This document shows positions 1 through 50,378 of a DNA stretch of 64,000 nucleotides, piece by piece. How positions within the stretch are numbered: the stretch's first letter is position 1; every line of letters begins with the position of its first letter. The notes below the pieces were generated by a model that searched no databases, was not told the DNA's origin, and was given only the letters and a program-made list of their open reading frames with translations. The stretch lies in NCBI GenBank assembly GCA_036924085.1, contig JAVGWX010000002.1, forward strand, positions 151,035,571 through 151,099,570, in the 5' to 3' direction. The position numbers were made by a program, and so were the translations under genes. The DNA is from Ariolimax columbianus. Lineage: Eukaryota; Mollusca; Gastropoda; Stylommatophora; Arionidae.

Positions 1-869
1 CTTTTCATGCAAGGATATGATGTTCAACTCTCTTAATCAGTGGACCCAGATATAAATGAATTCCTTTTATACTGTTAGGTAAGGAAATGTTAGATTACTG
101 TTATGTAAGGAAAGGCATCATTGAAGGAAATTAGCTACCCAACCTCATAAATAAGCAACTGCGTCAATAACAATACTTCCCCGAAATCAGTCGAACTACT
201 ATTACCTTACTTTGCGATGCAGGTGGTTACGTTGGCAGGAACTGATATTCAGAAGACATCCATCGGAACTACCACCTTTATATTGACCTGTGATTCCAGT
301 TCTGGCCAGAGGTTACAGAACGATGTCAACAACCGTAGGGCTGCCACATAGACCAAGGCGTGATTTGAGATTTCTACTTGCAACGCACCGAAGATCAAGC
401 CTTGCCAAGGAAGCATTAGAAGAAATACATTGCACCCACATCTATCTGTAATATGTAAATCTGGTATTCAATTAGACATATCAAAGTTGCTGATACCAGG
501 TTAGTATATGTTGTTTAAATTCATTTTGGTTTTCGTCTTGCAATATCAAGTGGACCAAGCGCGTCACACAAGCCGTCCATCTCTCTCATTGGCTGATGTC
601 GACCTGGGCGCTTAATGTTGTAGGGCTACCCGGATCTCACTTGTGTTGTCCATCTGTTGTCGGGCATGCAAATGCAATGTTCAACCCATCTGCACTTAAC
701 TGCTTAACAATGCAGTATATGTGATATAATTGACGGTGGTTTGGCGTCTGGCTTATTGTCCTGAACTCAGTTCCAAAGAGAGGCTGGCAATGTCCTTCGC
801 TCCATTGACTTCGCAGCAATTCTTTGGATCTCATTTTCATAGATTTTCACACCACGTAGCCACATGTCA
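1..869. other. No gene recognised
   Basis: AT-rich sequence. A short open stretch on the minus strand (840-637) looks protein-like in composition, but I could not place it in a family. It may be further decayed transposon. Confidence 0.4.
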
Positions 870-3150
870 TGACTATAATCCGTTTCACAATGGTTGCCGT
901 CAATTGCCGTCTAATATCTCAATAACCCCTGCAAAGATAAACGGGAATGTTTGCACACTGACTTATATTTTCAATGTCCCAAAGACTTTATAATTTACAT
1001 TTTGTCAGGCAGTGCCGTTTTCTTAAAGCGGCCACTTCTGTTGATCTTTGTTAGCAAGGGATTTATTTTGTGCAGAAAAGAATTTATCGTAAATTTAAAA
1101 ACAATTGCCTGTCTTTATGCATAGCTGTCTCTCCAATTCGAATGGGATTTTCGATATTAGGTACCACATAATGTCCGTTTTACTGAAGTTCATTGTCTTG
1201 TAGGTACTGCAAGAAGTAACTGCACATTTCGTTGAAAGAATTCATGAAGATGTACAAGCACATGATATATAGAACATAGAAAGTACATACATACTTCAGA
1301 TGGACTGGTCAAGATCTATAAATAGATGCTAGAGTAAACTAATAAATGGTTATAATTCAGTTCTGAGATCCATCTTCTATCTGATTGAAGTGACCCTGTA
1401 TAGAACCGTTTTGCCAAGGTGGAAAAGACTTCAATTGCTTGGAAAACAAATATGTAAGTTAATTTGTCATTTCATCAATCAGACGATTCCAACAAATTGA
1501 AATCTACTCTCGTCTAAAAAAACGACAGTTCATATTTTATTTAATGGCCTTCTTCCTCTTTTAAAACAGGGTCCCCACATTTAGCCCATAATCTTTTTCT
1601 CTATTTCAGAGAGTGGCATATGTTAGTTCTGTAATATCGTATAGTATGAAAGTTTTGTTTTCAGCTGCTACTTGTCTTTTAACTTTTGCCTAAACGATTT
1701 CAATTGTGTTTACGTGGGAATGGTAAGGTGGAAGTCTCAAACACACATGACCATGCTCTTGGATCAAATTGTCAATGTAAAATATCTCGTCCATTCGTGT
1801 TTGCATGACAAGGTGAAGCATCTCAGGTTTTAGATACATTTCGTTAACTGGTATGTATTCTTTTGTGATCCATATCTTTATTTCATCTTTTGTACTGGAT
1901 GATGTCTGGATTTTGTCTTATTGTGTCACTGCGTTGTCGTATGATATTATCCATTATCAGACAAAAGGATCTATATAAGGACTTAAGAACAGTTTTTGTA
2001 ATCCACTTTCTAAATATGTGACCATTCATCTCGGTATGACAGTCCCGATTGTGCGTCAAATTTGAAATAAATACAAGTTCTGCAATCTTTTCAAGCTTAT
2101 TATGTCTGCTACCTGCATGTGCTATTATTAAGCGCCGTACTTTGCCACTTGGTGCCAACCTTGAATAGTTCCATCTGCCCACTGCTATTCCTTTTGATTT
2201 GATTGGTGAGCAGGTGGCCAAGTTTCACGCACATACACAATATCATAGCATTGTGTACACATGTTGTGTACTTTACTTAAAAACTCGCTTTTCGTCGATA
2301 CTATATACGGCTTTTCACAGATGATGTTTCTCCCGCCAGCAAACTTTCTAGAGGTAAAGCCTATGTCCCTTACAGTTCTCTACAATGTAGATTTCGATAC
2401 ATCAATGTCATTGTCTGTTCTCAGACGTGACTTCAGTTTCCTTAAGTGTCACTGTTTCTTTGGAATCTAACATTCCACAAATCTCTTTTCTAATCACATC
2501 CATGTCAAAACTATCTACCATTTTATTTCTTCCTTTTCGTATTTGTCTTGATGGAACACGAAGATCCAGTCTTGAAGCAATTGATCAAATGACTTTTTAC
2601 TTAAACCCCACGCGTGAATAGCTAGCTCTCTTTTCAGGGTTTTAGATACTCCGATATAGTTAACAAGGCTTAGCTTCTCTACCAAAATATTAATACATCT
2701 TCAATGCAATTGTATGTAGTATAAAAATATTGACTTTCAGACTCATTGTAGTGCCGAAAGTTAACAATGACACAATTCGTATTGCCACATTGACACAACA
2801 GAAGACTAGCTAGAACTGTTAATATATTTCGTGAATCACGTTGAAAATGTTATTTCCCCAAAAATACACACTCTTATGAAGTGGTAATCACTTAAAACGA
2901 CTATTTTCATTTGGAGGGCTGGTTTTTTGTATACCATAAATTTAAAAAAATGTATACTATATGTTTGTGGAAAATTAAAAATATATTTAGCAAAAGGACA
3001 TGATGATCTGCAGGTTATACGAAAAATTGGAAACATGTTATTCATAGGGAAGCTTAGATATTCAATTTTAAAACGCGGCAAACATTGTGAAACGCACCAT
3101 AGAATAATCGTGCTGTTGAATCCAAATGAATATCGAAAAGGCAATACATA
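870..3150 (-). mobile_element. DNA transposon remnant, copy A (DDE transposase)
   Basis: Minus-strand translation of 2221-1883 reads KVRRLIIAHAGSRHNK, then AELVF and CHTEMNGHIFRKW, ending SFCLIMDN. This is the pattern 'RLIVVHAG...AELVF...Y.EEMN...F..WF...L...SVIVMDN' of Tc1/IS630-like (DDE_3 type) transposases, including the second catalytic Asp. The C-terminal part continues to about 1690. It carries several stops. The left portion (870-1500) is repeated at 3270-3880 and inverted at 6300-6890. The right portion (2310-3080) is repeated at 6895-7640. Confidence 0.72.
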
Positions 3151-3269
3151 GTACGATTATTCTACGAGCCGACTACAGCCTACTATAGATGCATGACTTC
3201 TGACATTCCACAGTTGACTGAATGACAAAACTTTCATGTGTCAACTATTGTCCATTTCCCAATGATGTC

Positions 3270-4130
3270 TAATATGTCAATAACTCTTTGTCTCATAATG
3301 GTTTATGTCAATTGCCGCTTAATATCTCAATAACCATTACACCGATAAACGTGATTTTTTAAAACTTATATTTTCAATGTCCCAATGACTTTATAATTTA
3401 CATTTTGTCAGGTAGAGCCATTTTCTTAAAATGTCTAGTTCTTTTGATCTTCATTAGCAAAGAAGGTATTTTTTATCTGCAGAAAAGAATTGACCGTAAT
3501 TTTTTTTAAATGTCCGTTTTTAGGCAACGGCGTCTCTCCAATTCGAATATTTTCGATATTAGGTACCACATAATGCCAATTTTTTCTATAGTTGATGTTT
3601 TGTAGATACTGTAAGAAGTAACTGCCTATTTCGTAGAAAAAATGTGCGAAGATTTAAAAGCACGTGATGTATAGTACATAGAAAGTACATACTTCAGATA
3701 TATTGATCCTGTTTTATAAAAAAAGCAAACAATAAATGGTTATAATTAAGTTCTGAGATCCATCTTTTAGTTGATTGGGATGACCCTGAAAAGGACCGTT
3801 TTGTCAAGGTAATGAAAACTTATTATTCTCGGAAAATAAACATCTAAGTTAATTTCTCATTTAATCAGACTGGGAACAACTTTTTCAATTATTTTTCAAA
3901 ATTTGTTACCATTCATTCCGGTATGATAGATTGTCCATACAATTTGAAGGAAATACAAGTTCTGCATTCTTCACCTGCCCATTGTTTCTGCTACCTGCAT
4001 GTGCCATTATCAAGCGTTGTCATTTGCCGCTTGGTATTAATCTTTTAATCAGCTGACTGCATTCCTTTTTACTTGTGTGATGAGCATGTATCCAAGTGTC
4101 ATCAACATATACAATATCATAATAGTGTGT
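3270..4130 (-). mobile_element. DNA transposon remnant, copy B
   Basis: A direct, diverged copy of 870-1500 (shared runs such as TTATATTTTCAATGTCCCAA and TTATAATTTACATTTTGTCA), joined to a copy of 2020-2255 of the transposase. The intervening catalytic part is missing, so it is internally deleted. It ends where the LINE at about 4130 begins. Confidence 0.68.
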
Positions 4131-5934
4131 CCCAATCAAGGGTAGGAGGGAGATTTGCTTCACTGTTGGCTCTCAGAGAGGGACTGGATACAGATACAGT
4201 AACAGAGTCTATTATAGATACTGCAACAGAGATCCTGCGATGCCAAGAAACAAAAAAGAAGCCATTGGTGACCAAAGAAATGCTAGTCTTTGTGATAGAA
4301 GAAGGTCACTGAAAAACCAAAATCACCCACCTGATAAGGTCGGCAGATATAAAGAGGTCAAGAAAGCGATACAAAAAAAGATGAGAGAGGCGAAAGAAGC
4401 GTGGATATGTGAGTAATGTACAAACATCGAATACAGATTACACAGAAATGACGCTAAAGGAACATACAAGGTGGTCAAAGAACTGGTAACACCAAGACAA
4501 GGCAGGAACTTTATGATTCAGAATAAAAGCGGCAAGTGCCTTATTGGGGAAAATGACGTGCTGGCACGATGGACAGAGTACTGTTCCGAGTTATACAACT
4601 ATGAAGGGCGAAACGAAACTGAGAAAACAATCCCTCCAACATCAACAACTATAGAGGACAACCAACTGATAACGAAGGAGGAGGTAACTGAAGCGGTAAA
4701 GACATTGAGAAGAGGGAAGGCGGCCGGCGTGGACAATATACCAGCAAATCTCTTACAGGCATATGGATTGGTAGTGGTGGAAGGCCTCACACACATCTGA
4801 AACAAAATTTTGGCGACAGGAGACTGGACGGACTTATGGACAAAATCAATGGTTATACCGCTACATAAGTCTGGAAACTTAAGGCTGTCCTAAAATTACA
4901 GAACAATAGGCATCATCAGCCATTCTAGCAAGGTTATGCTTAGATTAATCATCGACCCATTGGAACCCCAATCAGAGGGTTCAGACATTGAAAAAGCACG
5001 GTAGAACAGATATTTAATTTAGGGCTGCTAAGCGAGAAATATCTAGAACAGCAGCAAACACTGTATCATGTGTTTGTTGATTTTAGGGAGGCATTTGATA
5101 TGGTATGGCATAAAGCGCTATGGGCAACCATGAGGATGTATAAAATCAACGGGGATATTATAACGGTACTTGAACACGTGTATGACAAGGCGTCCAGAGC
5201 AGTTCTTGTGGATGGGAGGCGAGGGAACTGGTTTCGCACATCAGTTATTGTGAGACAGGGGTGTATACCTTCTCCAACTCTTTTCAATATATTCCTTGAG
5301 GAAATTATGAGTGAGGCACTTGGAGGTCACGTTGGTACTGTCAAGATAGGGGGCTGAACGATTACCAATCTTCGTTGTGCAGATGATATCGACGGGTTGG
5401 CGGGTTCAGAAGCAGAACTCCAGGAATGGGTCAAAAGGCTCGATGAAACAGTTCTTGGCTGTGGTATGGAGATAGACACTGGAAATACACAATTAATGAC
5501 CAACAACGCCGAAGGCTTCAACAGCAGGATAGAAGCTAATGGTCAGAGGATTAGATGTTTCCGAAGACTTTTAAACGTCACGTACAAAGATCGAGTTACA
5601 AATGAGGAAATACGAGATACAATTACAACAGCCACAGGGCCTTTTGAAGACCTCTTGGCAACTGTCAAAAGAAGGAAACTCGCTTGGTACGGCCACACAT
5701 CGAGATCGAATGGTCTTGCAAATTCAATTCCCCACGGAAAGGAGCAAAGGCAGACGACGAAGAGGCCGTCCCAAAAAGAGTGGGAGGACAATATAAAAGA
5801 ATAGACCAATCTCCGACCAGAAGATGCACAGACATCGACCGCTGACAGAGAAGGGTGGCGTGGTATTGTGAGGATGTCTTCATGTGTACGACCTCACCGG
5901 TTACGGGATGACTTGACCTGACCTGACCTGATCT
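4130..5934 (+). mobile_element. Non-LTR retrotransposon (LINE) fragment, broken
   Basis: Reverse-transcriptase pieces occur in order over several frames: KEEVTEAVKTLRRGKAAGVD and NIPANLL (4680-4760); VFVDFREAFDMVWHKALW (5070); GNWFRTSVIVRQGC (5225); an ADD box as RCADDIDGLAGSEAELQEW (near 5390); GMEIDTGNTQLM (5465). The C-terminal tail reads RRKLAWYGH and PSQKEWEDNIKE. It ends in an (ACCTG)n tail at about 5909-5934. Frameshifts and stops make it dead. The same family occurs on the minus strand at 22440-23350. Confidence 0.85.
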
Positions 5935-6890
5935 AAAACCTGAATTGTTTTATCTTGTCAAGCAAACACGAATGGACAAATATTTCCCAAAGACAACTTG
6001 ATCCAAGAGCATGGTCATCTGTTTTTGAGACTGTCACCTTGCCATTCACACTTAAACCCAATTGAATTCGTTTAGGCGAAAGTTAAAGGACAAGTTGCAG
6101 CTGAAAATAAAACTGTCAAACTATGCGATATAAAAGAGCTAATAACCGCTCTCTCATATAAAGACGTTTCTTTGGCTAAATGTAAAACCACATCTTATAA
6201 TCGGAAGAAGGCTATTGTAAAACACTGTGTCTGTCGTTTGTTCAGCCGAGGACAGACGTCAATATGTTGTAATCGTCTGACTCTGATGAAGTGAACAATT
6301 AATTCCCATGTTGGTTTTTCGAGAAATAGAAGTTTCCATCAACTTGGTAAAACGGTCCTTTTCAGGGTCATCCCAATCAGCTAAAATATTGATCTCAGAA
6401 CTTCATTATAACCATTTATTGTTTGCTACATCATTTTTTTATAAAACAGGACCAATATATCTGAAGTATATACTTTCTATGTACTGTACATGACGTGCTT
6501 TTACATCTTCACACATTCTTTCAACGAGCTACGCAGTTACTTCCTACAGTATATACAAGGCATGAACTACAGTAAAAATGGCATTATGTGGTACATAATG
6601 TCGAAAATCTTATTAGAATTGGAGAGACGCCTTTGCCTAAAGACAGGATTAAGGAAAAAAAAGCTACGGTAATATTATTTTCTGCAGGGACAAAATACAT
6701 CCTTTGCTAACAAAGATGAAATGAACTTGCTGTGTACAAATATTGGCACTATCTGACAAAAAGTAAATCATAAAGTCGTTGGGACATTAGAAGTATAAGA
6801 CCATGTGCAAAATTCCCGTTTATCTTTGCAAGGGTATTTGAGATATTATACGGTAATTGACGACAGCCATTGTGAAACGGGCTATAGTTC
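5934..6890 (+). mobile_element. DNA transposon remnant, inverted copy
   Basis: Reverse complement of about 875-1837. The plus strand encodes the transposase C-terminal part LSPCHSHLNPIEFV-AKVKGQ and TVKLCDIKELI (6020-6150), i.e. the 'LPPYHC.LNPIE..W' block. 6300-6890 mirrors 3270-3880, so the LINE lies inside a long inverted repeat. Confidence 0.68.
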
Positions 6891-6894
6891 TATC

Positions 6895-7640
6895 TGTTTC
6901 TCGCAGATCACGTTTCTTCCGCTATCATACTTTCTGCAAGCAAAGCCTATACCTCTTACAGTTTTCTACAATATAGATTTTGGAACATTAAGATCATTGA
7001 ATGTTATCAGATGAGACTTCAGTTTCTTTATTGCCACTGTTAATTTGAAATCAAACCTTCTACAAATCTCTCCTCCAATCACATCCGTGTCAAAACTATC
7101 TACTATTTTCTTATTTCGTTGCGGACTAGTCTTTATGAAACACGAACTTGTTTAATCTTGGTGCAATCGATCAGCTGACCGTTTGCTTTAACTAAAAGGC
7201 GTGAATAGTTCTCTTTTCAGGGTTTGAGATACTTCGACACAGTTTCCAACGCTTATCGTTTCTATAAAAATATTTATTCATCTTTATTGCAATTGTATAG
7301 AGTGTAAACTGGGTTGTATACAAACTCTACTAAGTCTTCTGAACCAGTATAATGAAGTTGAGCTCAGCTAAATTAAGTTAAGTAAGAAACTTGACTTTCA
7401 GACTAATTGTAGTAACAAACACTAATTATTACTACTACTCCGTTGGACTAGCGAGCAAAGTTTTTAACGGCAAATTGAACGCACCGAAGGGTTAAAGTTG
7501 GATAGATTTCGAATAAAACAAAAACATGTTTTTTTCCAAAAATACTCACTGTCATGAAGGGGTAATCATTTCAAAAGACTAGTTTCATTTGAAGCGCTGG
7601 TTTTGTAAAGCGTAATTTTAAAAAAAGACGACGGATATTC
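6895..7640 (-). mobile_element. DNA transposon remnant, third partial direct copy
   Basis: A diverged direct copy of 2310-3080. Shared blocks include ATCACATCC.TGTCAAAACTATCTA, the GACTTTCAGACT.ATTGTAGT segment, and CCAAAAATAC.CACT..TATGAAG. No open frame is left. It abuts the inverted copy directly. Confidence 0.62.
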
Positions 7641-8259
7641 AATGTTATTTCAGGGCAGGATTATGTGAAATGATCAATCTGAACAATAATTTGCTATGCA
7701 TTGTTGATTGTATCGTGAATTTGTTGTATTTCTCTGTCTGGGTGATGGATTCATTATAAACTATGGTACAACATGAGTTCTGATGAGTTCTGTAATTTTG
7801 TTGGTCTAAGAATGTGACGTTTCATGGGCATTTTCCCGATGAGTCCGACCGGCTTTCTAAAGTAGACCATGGGCCGACCTAACATACTCACAAAAGTAAA
7901 TAGTAAATATAGCAAACCGCCCCGGAAAGAGCAACTGGAAGTGAACACACAATTAGATTAACATCTTTCTACCTAAAGAGCGAATTTGGACTACACATGT
8001 AACTTCAAATCTGACATTCGGTATGGTGATTTCCTATCAAGACGAACGACCACATCAAAGTACCCTCATATGTTCGTCGTTACTTTTACTTTTGTGAACT
8101 GTTTTGTTTGTTCTAATGTGTGTTGTTCTTTGTCTCTGTTAACGACATTTTGATCGCACAAATAGTATTGTTGAAGTTTTTGTTCCGATGCAGTACCAAA
8201 ATCGAGAAGACCTACAGCACCACCTGAACTATCTCCATTTCGCTTGTAATGAATTTGGA

Positions 8260-8470
8260 CTACACAGATAGGAAATGTTTAATAATTAAAATTGTCTGGA
8301 ACTCTACAAATAGGAAATCTATTAATAATTAACATTGGTTAGGACTCCACAAATAGGAACTCTAATTAACATTGAATGGGACTCTACAAATAGAAAATCT
8401 ATTAATAATTAACATTGGCTGCAACTTTACAAGTGGGAAATGTATTATTATACAACATTGGATCATCTTC
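8260..8470. repeat. Degenerate tandem repeat, about 43-bp unit
   Basis: Four to five imperfect units of the type CTACAAATAGGAAATCTATT / AATAATTAACATTGG. Confidence 0.6.
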
Positions 8471-8549
8471 CAGAACGGTTTAAATATATTATTTTACAAA
8501 ATTGGATCATATGCTACTTATGATTAGACTATAATATTGGACCATACTA

Positions 8550-9545
8550 CAACATTGAACTTCGATCTGAGATCAAGATGGATAGCAGGGCATGAGCTGA
8601 GGCTGTTATCGACCCAACGTTGACTGATAGCCTCATGGCCAGACCTGCTAAGTTCCTTCTACACCTCCACGTGCTAATCCCGGATATCTGACTGCAACCG
8701 GGACAATCTTCTTCTTCTTCTTCATCTTCTTCTTCTTCTTCTTCTTCTTCTTCTTCTTCCTACGCTGTCAGACGTCAATTTGAATTTGTTCTGCTATAGA
8801 GCTTGTCTAGTGTTGCCACCGGTGATGGCCACATGTGCTTTCTCTGGTCCTCGTATGTCGGGCAATTTTGCAGCAGATGCTCAGCGGTCATTTTCCCTGT
8901 ACCACAGGTGCATTCGTCAGTGCCATCTATCTTCAGTTTATTGAATAGATGGTACCTCAGTCTATTGTGGCCTGTGCGGAGTCTGAAGACCACGACCTGC
9001 TCTCTTCTGTTCAACTGGTAATAGGCATCATTTTTTGTGTAGCCAGTATGTTTGGTTTCCCATTTGGCCATGTATCTAGCTCTAATAAACCTTTTGGACT
9101 CTTCGTAGGTCACACTAGAATCTGGTTGTGGTAGTCTTGCACCTTCTTTTTCCAGTCTGTCTGCCTCCTCGTTCCCTTGGATGTTACAGTGGGATGGAAC
9201 CCACTGTACCACTACTCTTTTTGGTACGGACTGCTGGCATAGTTGACAGAGTCCTGCTCTTAAATTATTAAGTTCAGTATTTGTCTGGCCAACCGGGATA
9301 ATCGACTAAGGAGAATGAATCTAAGATGCAAGGCTAACCTGGTGCTAAAAAATGTGTCAGATTGAAGACATCCGGTCAAGCTGTAAACTACGCCACAACG
9401 CATTCCGTTTACCGGACTACATCATGATACTTGCAAAATCTATTTCAAGGCTTAGAAGCGGGAGTTTAAGAACAAATGATGCCAATGGAGATGAACAAGA
9501 ATAAGAAGAAAAAGATGAAGAAGAAAAGAAGAATGAAGACATTTA
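8550..9545 (+). repeat. Dispersed repeat H, copy 1, split by a LINE
   Basis: 8550-8707 and 9304-9545 together match the uninterrupted copy at 52885-53420 (GATCAAGATG..GAGCAG.., GGCTAAGGAGAA.GATC.., AAGCTGTAAAC.ACG, CCGGACCACAT). The repeat ends in a GAAGAAG-rich tail. It is not recognised as a known family and has no clear protein. Confidence 0.65.
8708..9289 (-). mobile_element. RNase H-bearing LINE, 3' fragment with (GAA)n tail
   Basis: Minus-strand ORF (9212-8775) gives VQWVPSHCNIQGNEEADRLE (end of RNase H, last catalytic Asp), then KNDAYYQLNRREQVVVFRLR and the Cys/His knuckle ECTCGTGKMTAEHLLQNCP. The tail is (TTC)n on the plus strand (8707-8760). It is flanked by the target-site duplication CAACCGGG[A/C]...: 8694-8707 and 9290-9303, 13 of 14 bases equal. 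The element is 5'-truncated. Confidence 0.88.
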
Positions 9546-9589
9546 TGACAAGACTTGACAATATTACAACGTTTGATCATAACACAGAT

Positions 9590-10960
9590 TGTACCTTAGT
9601 TTTTACCAAAATCTTTCTGATGCATGGTTTCTGTTTTCTCCGTGTTGATGCCAAGCCCCAAATTTGAACAGTCTTTGCATAATCTATCTACGTCCATTCT
9701 GCAGATCAGCCTCTGAGCCAGCAATGAGGTCACAGTGGTCATCAAACAGAAGATATCTGATAACGTGTGCATCTAAATATTTTGTGGTTACGACAAACAC
9801 GTCGAGGCTGCAGACTTTCACCAACCTTCGTCGCACATGGCCAGAAGTCACAATAAACACATATCTGTGACAAGGAACATGGCATCAACAAACATAGCAG
9901 AAAACTGGGAGAGAAAGCACTTATAGCTGAAACACATTCTTAGAAAAGAGCCAACAAATATTAGTACGAATAAGATGATTTGAACTAAAATGGAAAGGGG
10001 TAAGGGAGGGATCAAATGAACATATGATGAAGAACAATGAGAAGACGGCACAGAATAAAAAAAGAAGGGAGAGAATCTACTGCAACATGATGTTCCAACG
10101 GGAACCAAATGGTTCAATGATGATGTAATAACCGAAAGCGGGGCTTAAGAACACCATGTAGCTTCAGATAGGGTATATAAATAATGTGACGAGGCATCTG
10201 CGGTACTTAAGGTGAAAACAACATGTATTAAAACACATATGTGCATTAGATAAGTCGTACACCAATTAATCTGGAAACAAATGTGTCATACGTTCGTTCG
10301 TACTGCACCTTCACTGTTTACGTATAAGGCACGATTGCCAGTCAGTAGTTCACCGTCTACACCATATTACTGCATTACATCCTATACCCTACATCCTATC
10401 AGGTCAAATACATTTTCTTGATCAATGAAGGCCACGTGGAGTTTCTTGTTAAATTTTATGTTTTTTTTCACTTCACTGTCTGAGCGTAAATATAACATCC
10501 GTAGATCCCCCTACTTTTCCGGAAGCCTGGTTGTGATAAACTCAGCAGCGGCTACCCAATAACTCCAACTTGTTCGTCAAGGACCTGTGAACATGTGTTT
10601 ACAATGTGGCTAAAGAGGGATATACCCCTATAAGAAGTGTAATCTGTTCTTCTGCCCTTGTTTTTCCTAATAGGTACCACCATCTTTGCCAATCACCAGG
10701 TACCTTCTCTTAAATCCTCGCCTGAATATAGATATTTGCGGGGAAGCCATCTAACCCCTATATCATGACAAGCTTTTTATTGCATCTGCTAATATGTTGT
10801 CTACATCTGCGATCTTATAGTTAGGAATTCTTCTAACTGTCTCTCAGACATCTTGCTCGAGTATCAATCTGTAGCTATACGTATTATTTATCGGGATGTG
10901 TACCAATGAATGATAAAGCACAGATTCTACACCGTCATCTGCTTGTGCTCTTGGTACAAG
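9590..10960 (-). mobile_element. LINE reverse-transcriptase fragment, decayed
   Basis: Read from high to low coordinates, the minus strand gives in several frames YRGISLFSHIVNTCSQVLDE (about 10660-10560), SQPGFRKSRGIYG, DVIFTLRQ, HVAFIDQENVFDL (about 10430), VIRYLLFDDHCDLIAGSEAD (about 9760-9700) and NLGLGINTEKTETMHQ (about 9670-9620). The order is that of an RT domain. It lies just upstream of FMO gene 1. Confidence 0.72.
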
Positions 10961-11157
10961 TAAGTTTTCACTAATAATAAATTTCCCATTTATGGAGTTC
11001 CAGCCGATGTTGTTTATTAATTTATTTCTGGGAGAATTTATAAAGTTGTTTTAAAAATGTCACCGATTTGTCTCGTTATAATAATGTATTAATAGTAACA
11101 CATTGATACCTGCATGACAGCTAAAGTTGTTATGTGGCAAAACTTTGTACTCACTAG

Positions 11158-48112
<36,955 letters not shown>

Positions 48113-49700
48113 AATGTTTTACCAAAGAGAAATTTATCGAACTAAGCTTCCATTATTGGCATGCTTCAGTCGACACAGCTGTAAATGGGTGTCTGGCTTA
48201 TTGTACACGAAGGAAAGGCTATTAAGACAACTGTCCATGCCACCTTATGGGCAGGTTGTGCGTAGCGCAGTGAAGTTTTAAACACTTCATACCCTATATC
48301 ATTGTCGACTTTGGACTACATTTACTTGTTATGTCCCTATCGTATCTATAAATACATCCATTTATTGGTCCATCCACTAGTGCATGCATTAATTTCACCT
48401 TCTCATTCACGCAGCTCTCCGAATATCCATACAACCATCTACCAATCCATATATATATATATATACCAATCCAGACATTTTTATTTTTTAATTTAAAAAA
48501 AAATTATGTCTTTGCCTCACCAGTTTCTACTGGCGGAGGCGCGCCTATTCTACCCCAGACCGTGGTCTATTTGGGCGATATTAAGACGCATAAAACAGTA
48601 GATGGATACGTGTGTGTATCAGTTTGTACCTAGCCTTGTTTTTCTGTGATGTTCCTCCCGTTGTTCCTCGCCATCTGATGATCCTTGTTGTCCTTCGTAG
48701 GTATTTGGCAGTTTTTTTTCTCTCTAGTGTTCCTCGGTTTACCCAGTCGAGTTTATGTTGCACAATTGTTTTCCTAGGACCATTTTGGGAATGAGTATAT
48801 TTATTTTCCTTCATACTTGATTCGGATCTCGTATTTATTTCCATATTTAAATATATATATTCCCTGACCCTTTTAAAAAAAATAAATAAAACACCATCAT
48901 ACATTTTATGAACAATTTTGAAGATAGCAGTGTAGTGAGGTTTACAATTAGGATGAATGAAATGGAATGATTGTGAAATATGACAAACAATATACTGGAT
49001 ACATAAGAATTAAGAGTACAATATAAGCTAATTAAAAAGGGTCTTCCTTCTGTTGTGAGGTCCATCTATGTTGACTTCCTTCCGTCTGGTCTTGGTGTAT
49101 CAGGTTTTAACTGCTCTCATATATTTTTCCATCCAAGCCATGCATTCCAACTTGTAAGCGATTTACTGATTTGTGTGCCACTTTGTAGATCCTTCGTTTC
49201 ACCTGTGCCCTCTAGCTCTCGCATTTAATTAGGTGTTGAATGTGTGGTAGGCTCAGGAATAGAAATCAAAACAAAAACAATCAAAAATAGATAAATATAT
49301 AATTAATTAAATACTTATCGATTAATAAGGTTGATGTAGTAGTAGTAGTATTATAATATATAGTAAAATTATATTACGCATACGCATATAGTGGTGAGGA
49401 TTCCTGCAGAAGGGATATACATATATAAACCTATTTATACATACATAAGTGTAACTTAAAATGCCCACATATATCTATACTCATACTTACATATCTACAC
49501 ACCTACACATATACACACTGTAGCGTTCGTGAACTTGTCACAACCACTTGCTATATAACAGCTAATTGTAGTGTGGGTCCGTTACATCATCAGTCGACGT
49601 ATTTCTCCACTGAATCCACAAGCAGCAACCACTGACCAACACGTGCGAGGCAAGGGTGACACAGAAACTGTGGCCAATCTAGAGTAATCTATCGAGTTTA
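48113..49700. other. FMO gene 1 3' flank; no further gene recognised
   Basis: Contains the presumed 3' UTR. A possible AATAAA lies near 48888. The stretch 48500-49250 has repeat-like composition but no protein or SINE box that I can defend. Confidence 0.45.
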
Positions 49701-49714
49701 TCGCCACATCTGTA

Positions 49715-50378
49715 CTTGTGCGTTAATTCACCCACGGATTATAATATGCCAACTTTAGTTGAATGTAGCCACACGAAGCACCACACTTTTCAATTCGTGC
49801 GTCTTCAATTTGCGCGGTAAACCTATGTCCATGTCATTCTCAGATCTAACACCGTTCGTGGAAGATGGATTTCTTGCACACGCAAGAAAATAAATTGTGT
49901 GCAGTTTTTGCAGGAAAGACGACTTATACACACCGTTCAACTGTGTGCTAAAAATCATGTTATGGCTTGGTATGTCTCTCACAGTTCGCAAAGATCGCTA
50001 GAGATGTCGCACATGTCAGCAGGACATTCCTGTTCGTGCTGGCACATGGTTAGAGGGCACACGTCTGTCCTATAGGGAGATTATTCTCTTCAAGTACTGA
50101 GTAAAGAGATGACTAGCATTGCTTTATTTAAATCAGAGCTAGGAATTTCCAATAATGCTGCCATAAAATGGAACAGTAACTCCCGTGAGGCTTGTCCAAA
50201 TTCATTAATTGCCCACACAAATCACAAACCAGCATCAAAGTCTGTTTTATGGCCCACAAAAACAACCACACAACTGCACCCAACCAAACTGCACCCTGAT
50301 AGCTAGACACTTATAATTATGTTGGTACGGAAGCCTGTGTGGTCATAGAATTTTAGAATGGGTGAATTAACGCACAAG
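49715..50378. mobile_element. 664-bp element with perfect 20-bp terminal inverted repeats
   Basis: CTTGTGCGTTAATTCACCCA at 49715-49734 is the exact reverse complement of 50359-50378. There is no coding sequence between them that I recognise, so it is a MITE-like non-autonomous DNA transposon. A target duplication is unclear (GTAC/GAAC if the ends are trimmed by one base). Right flank is LINE sequence. Confidence 0.7.
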
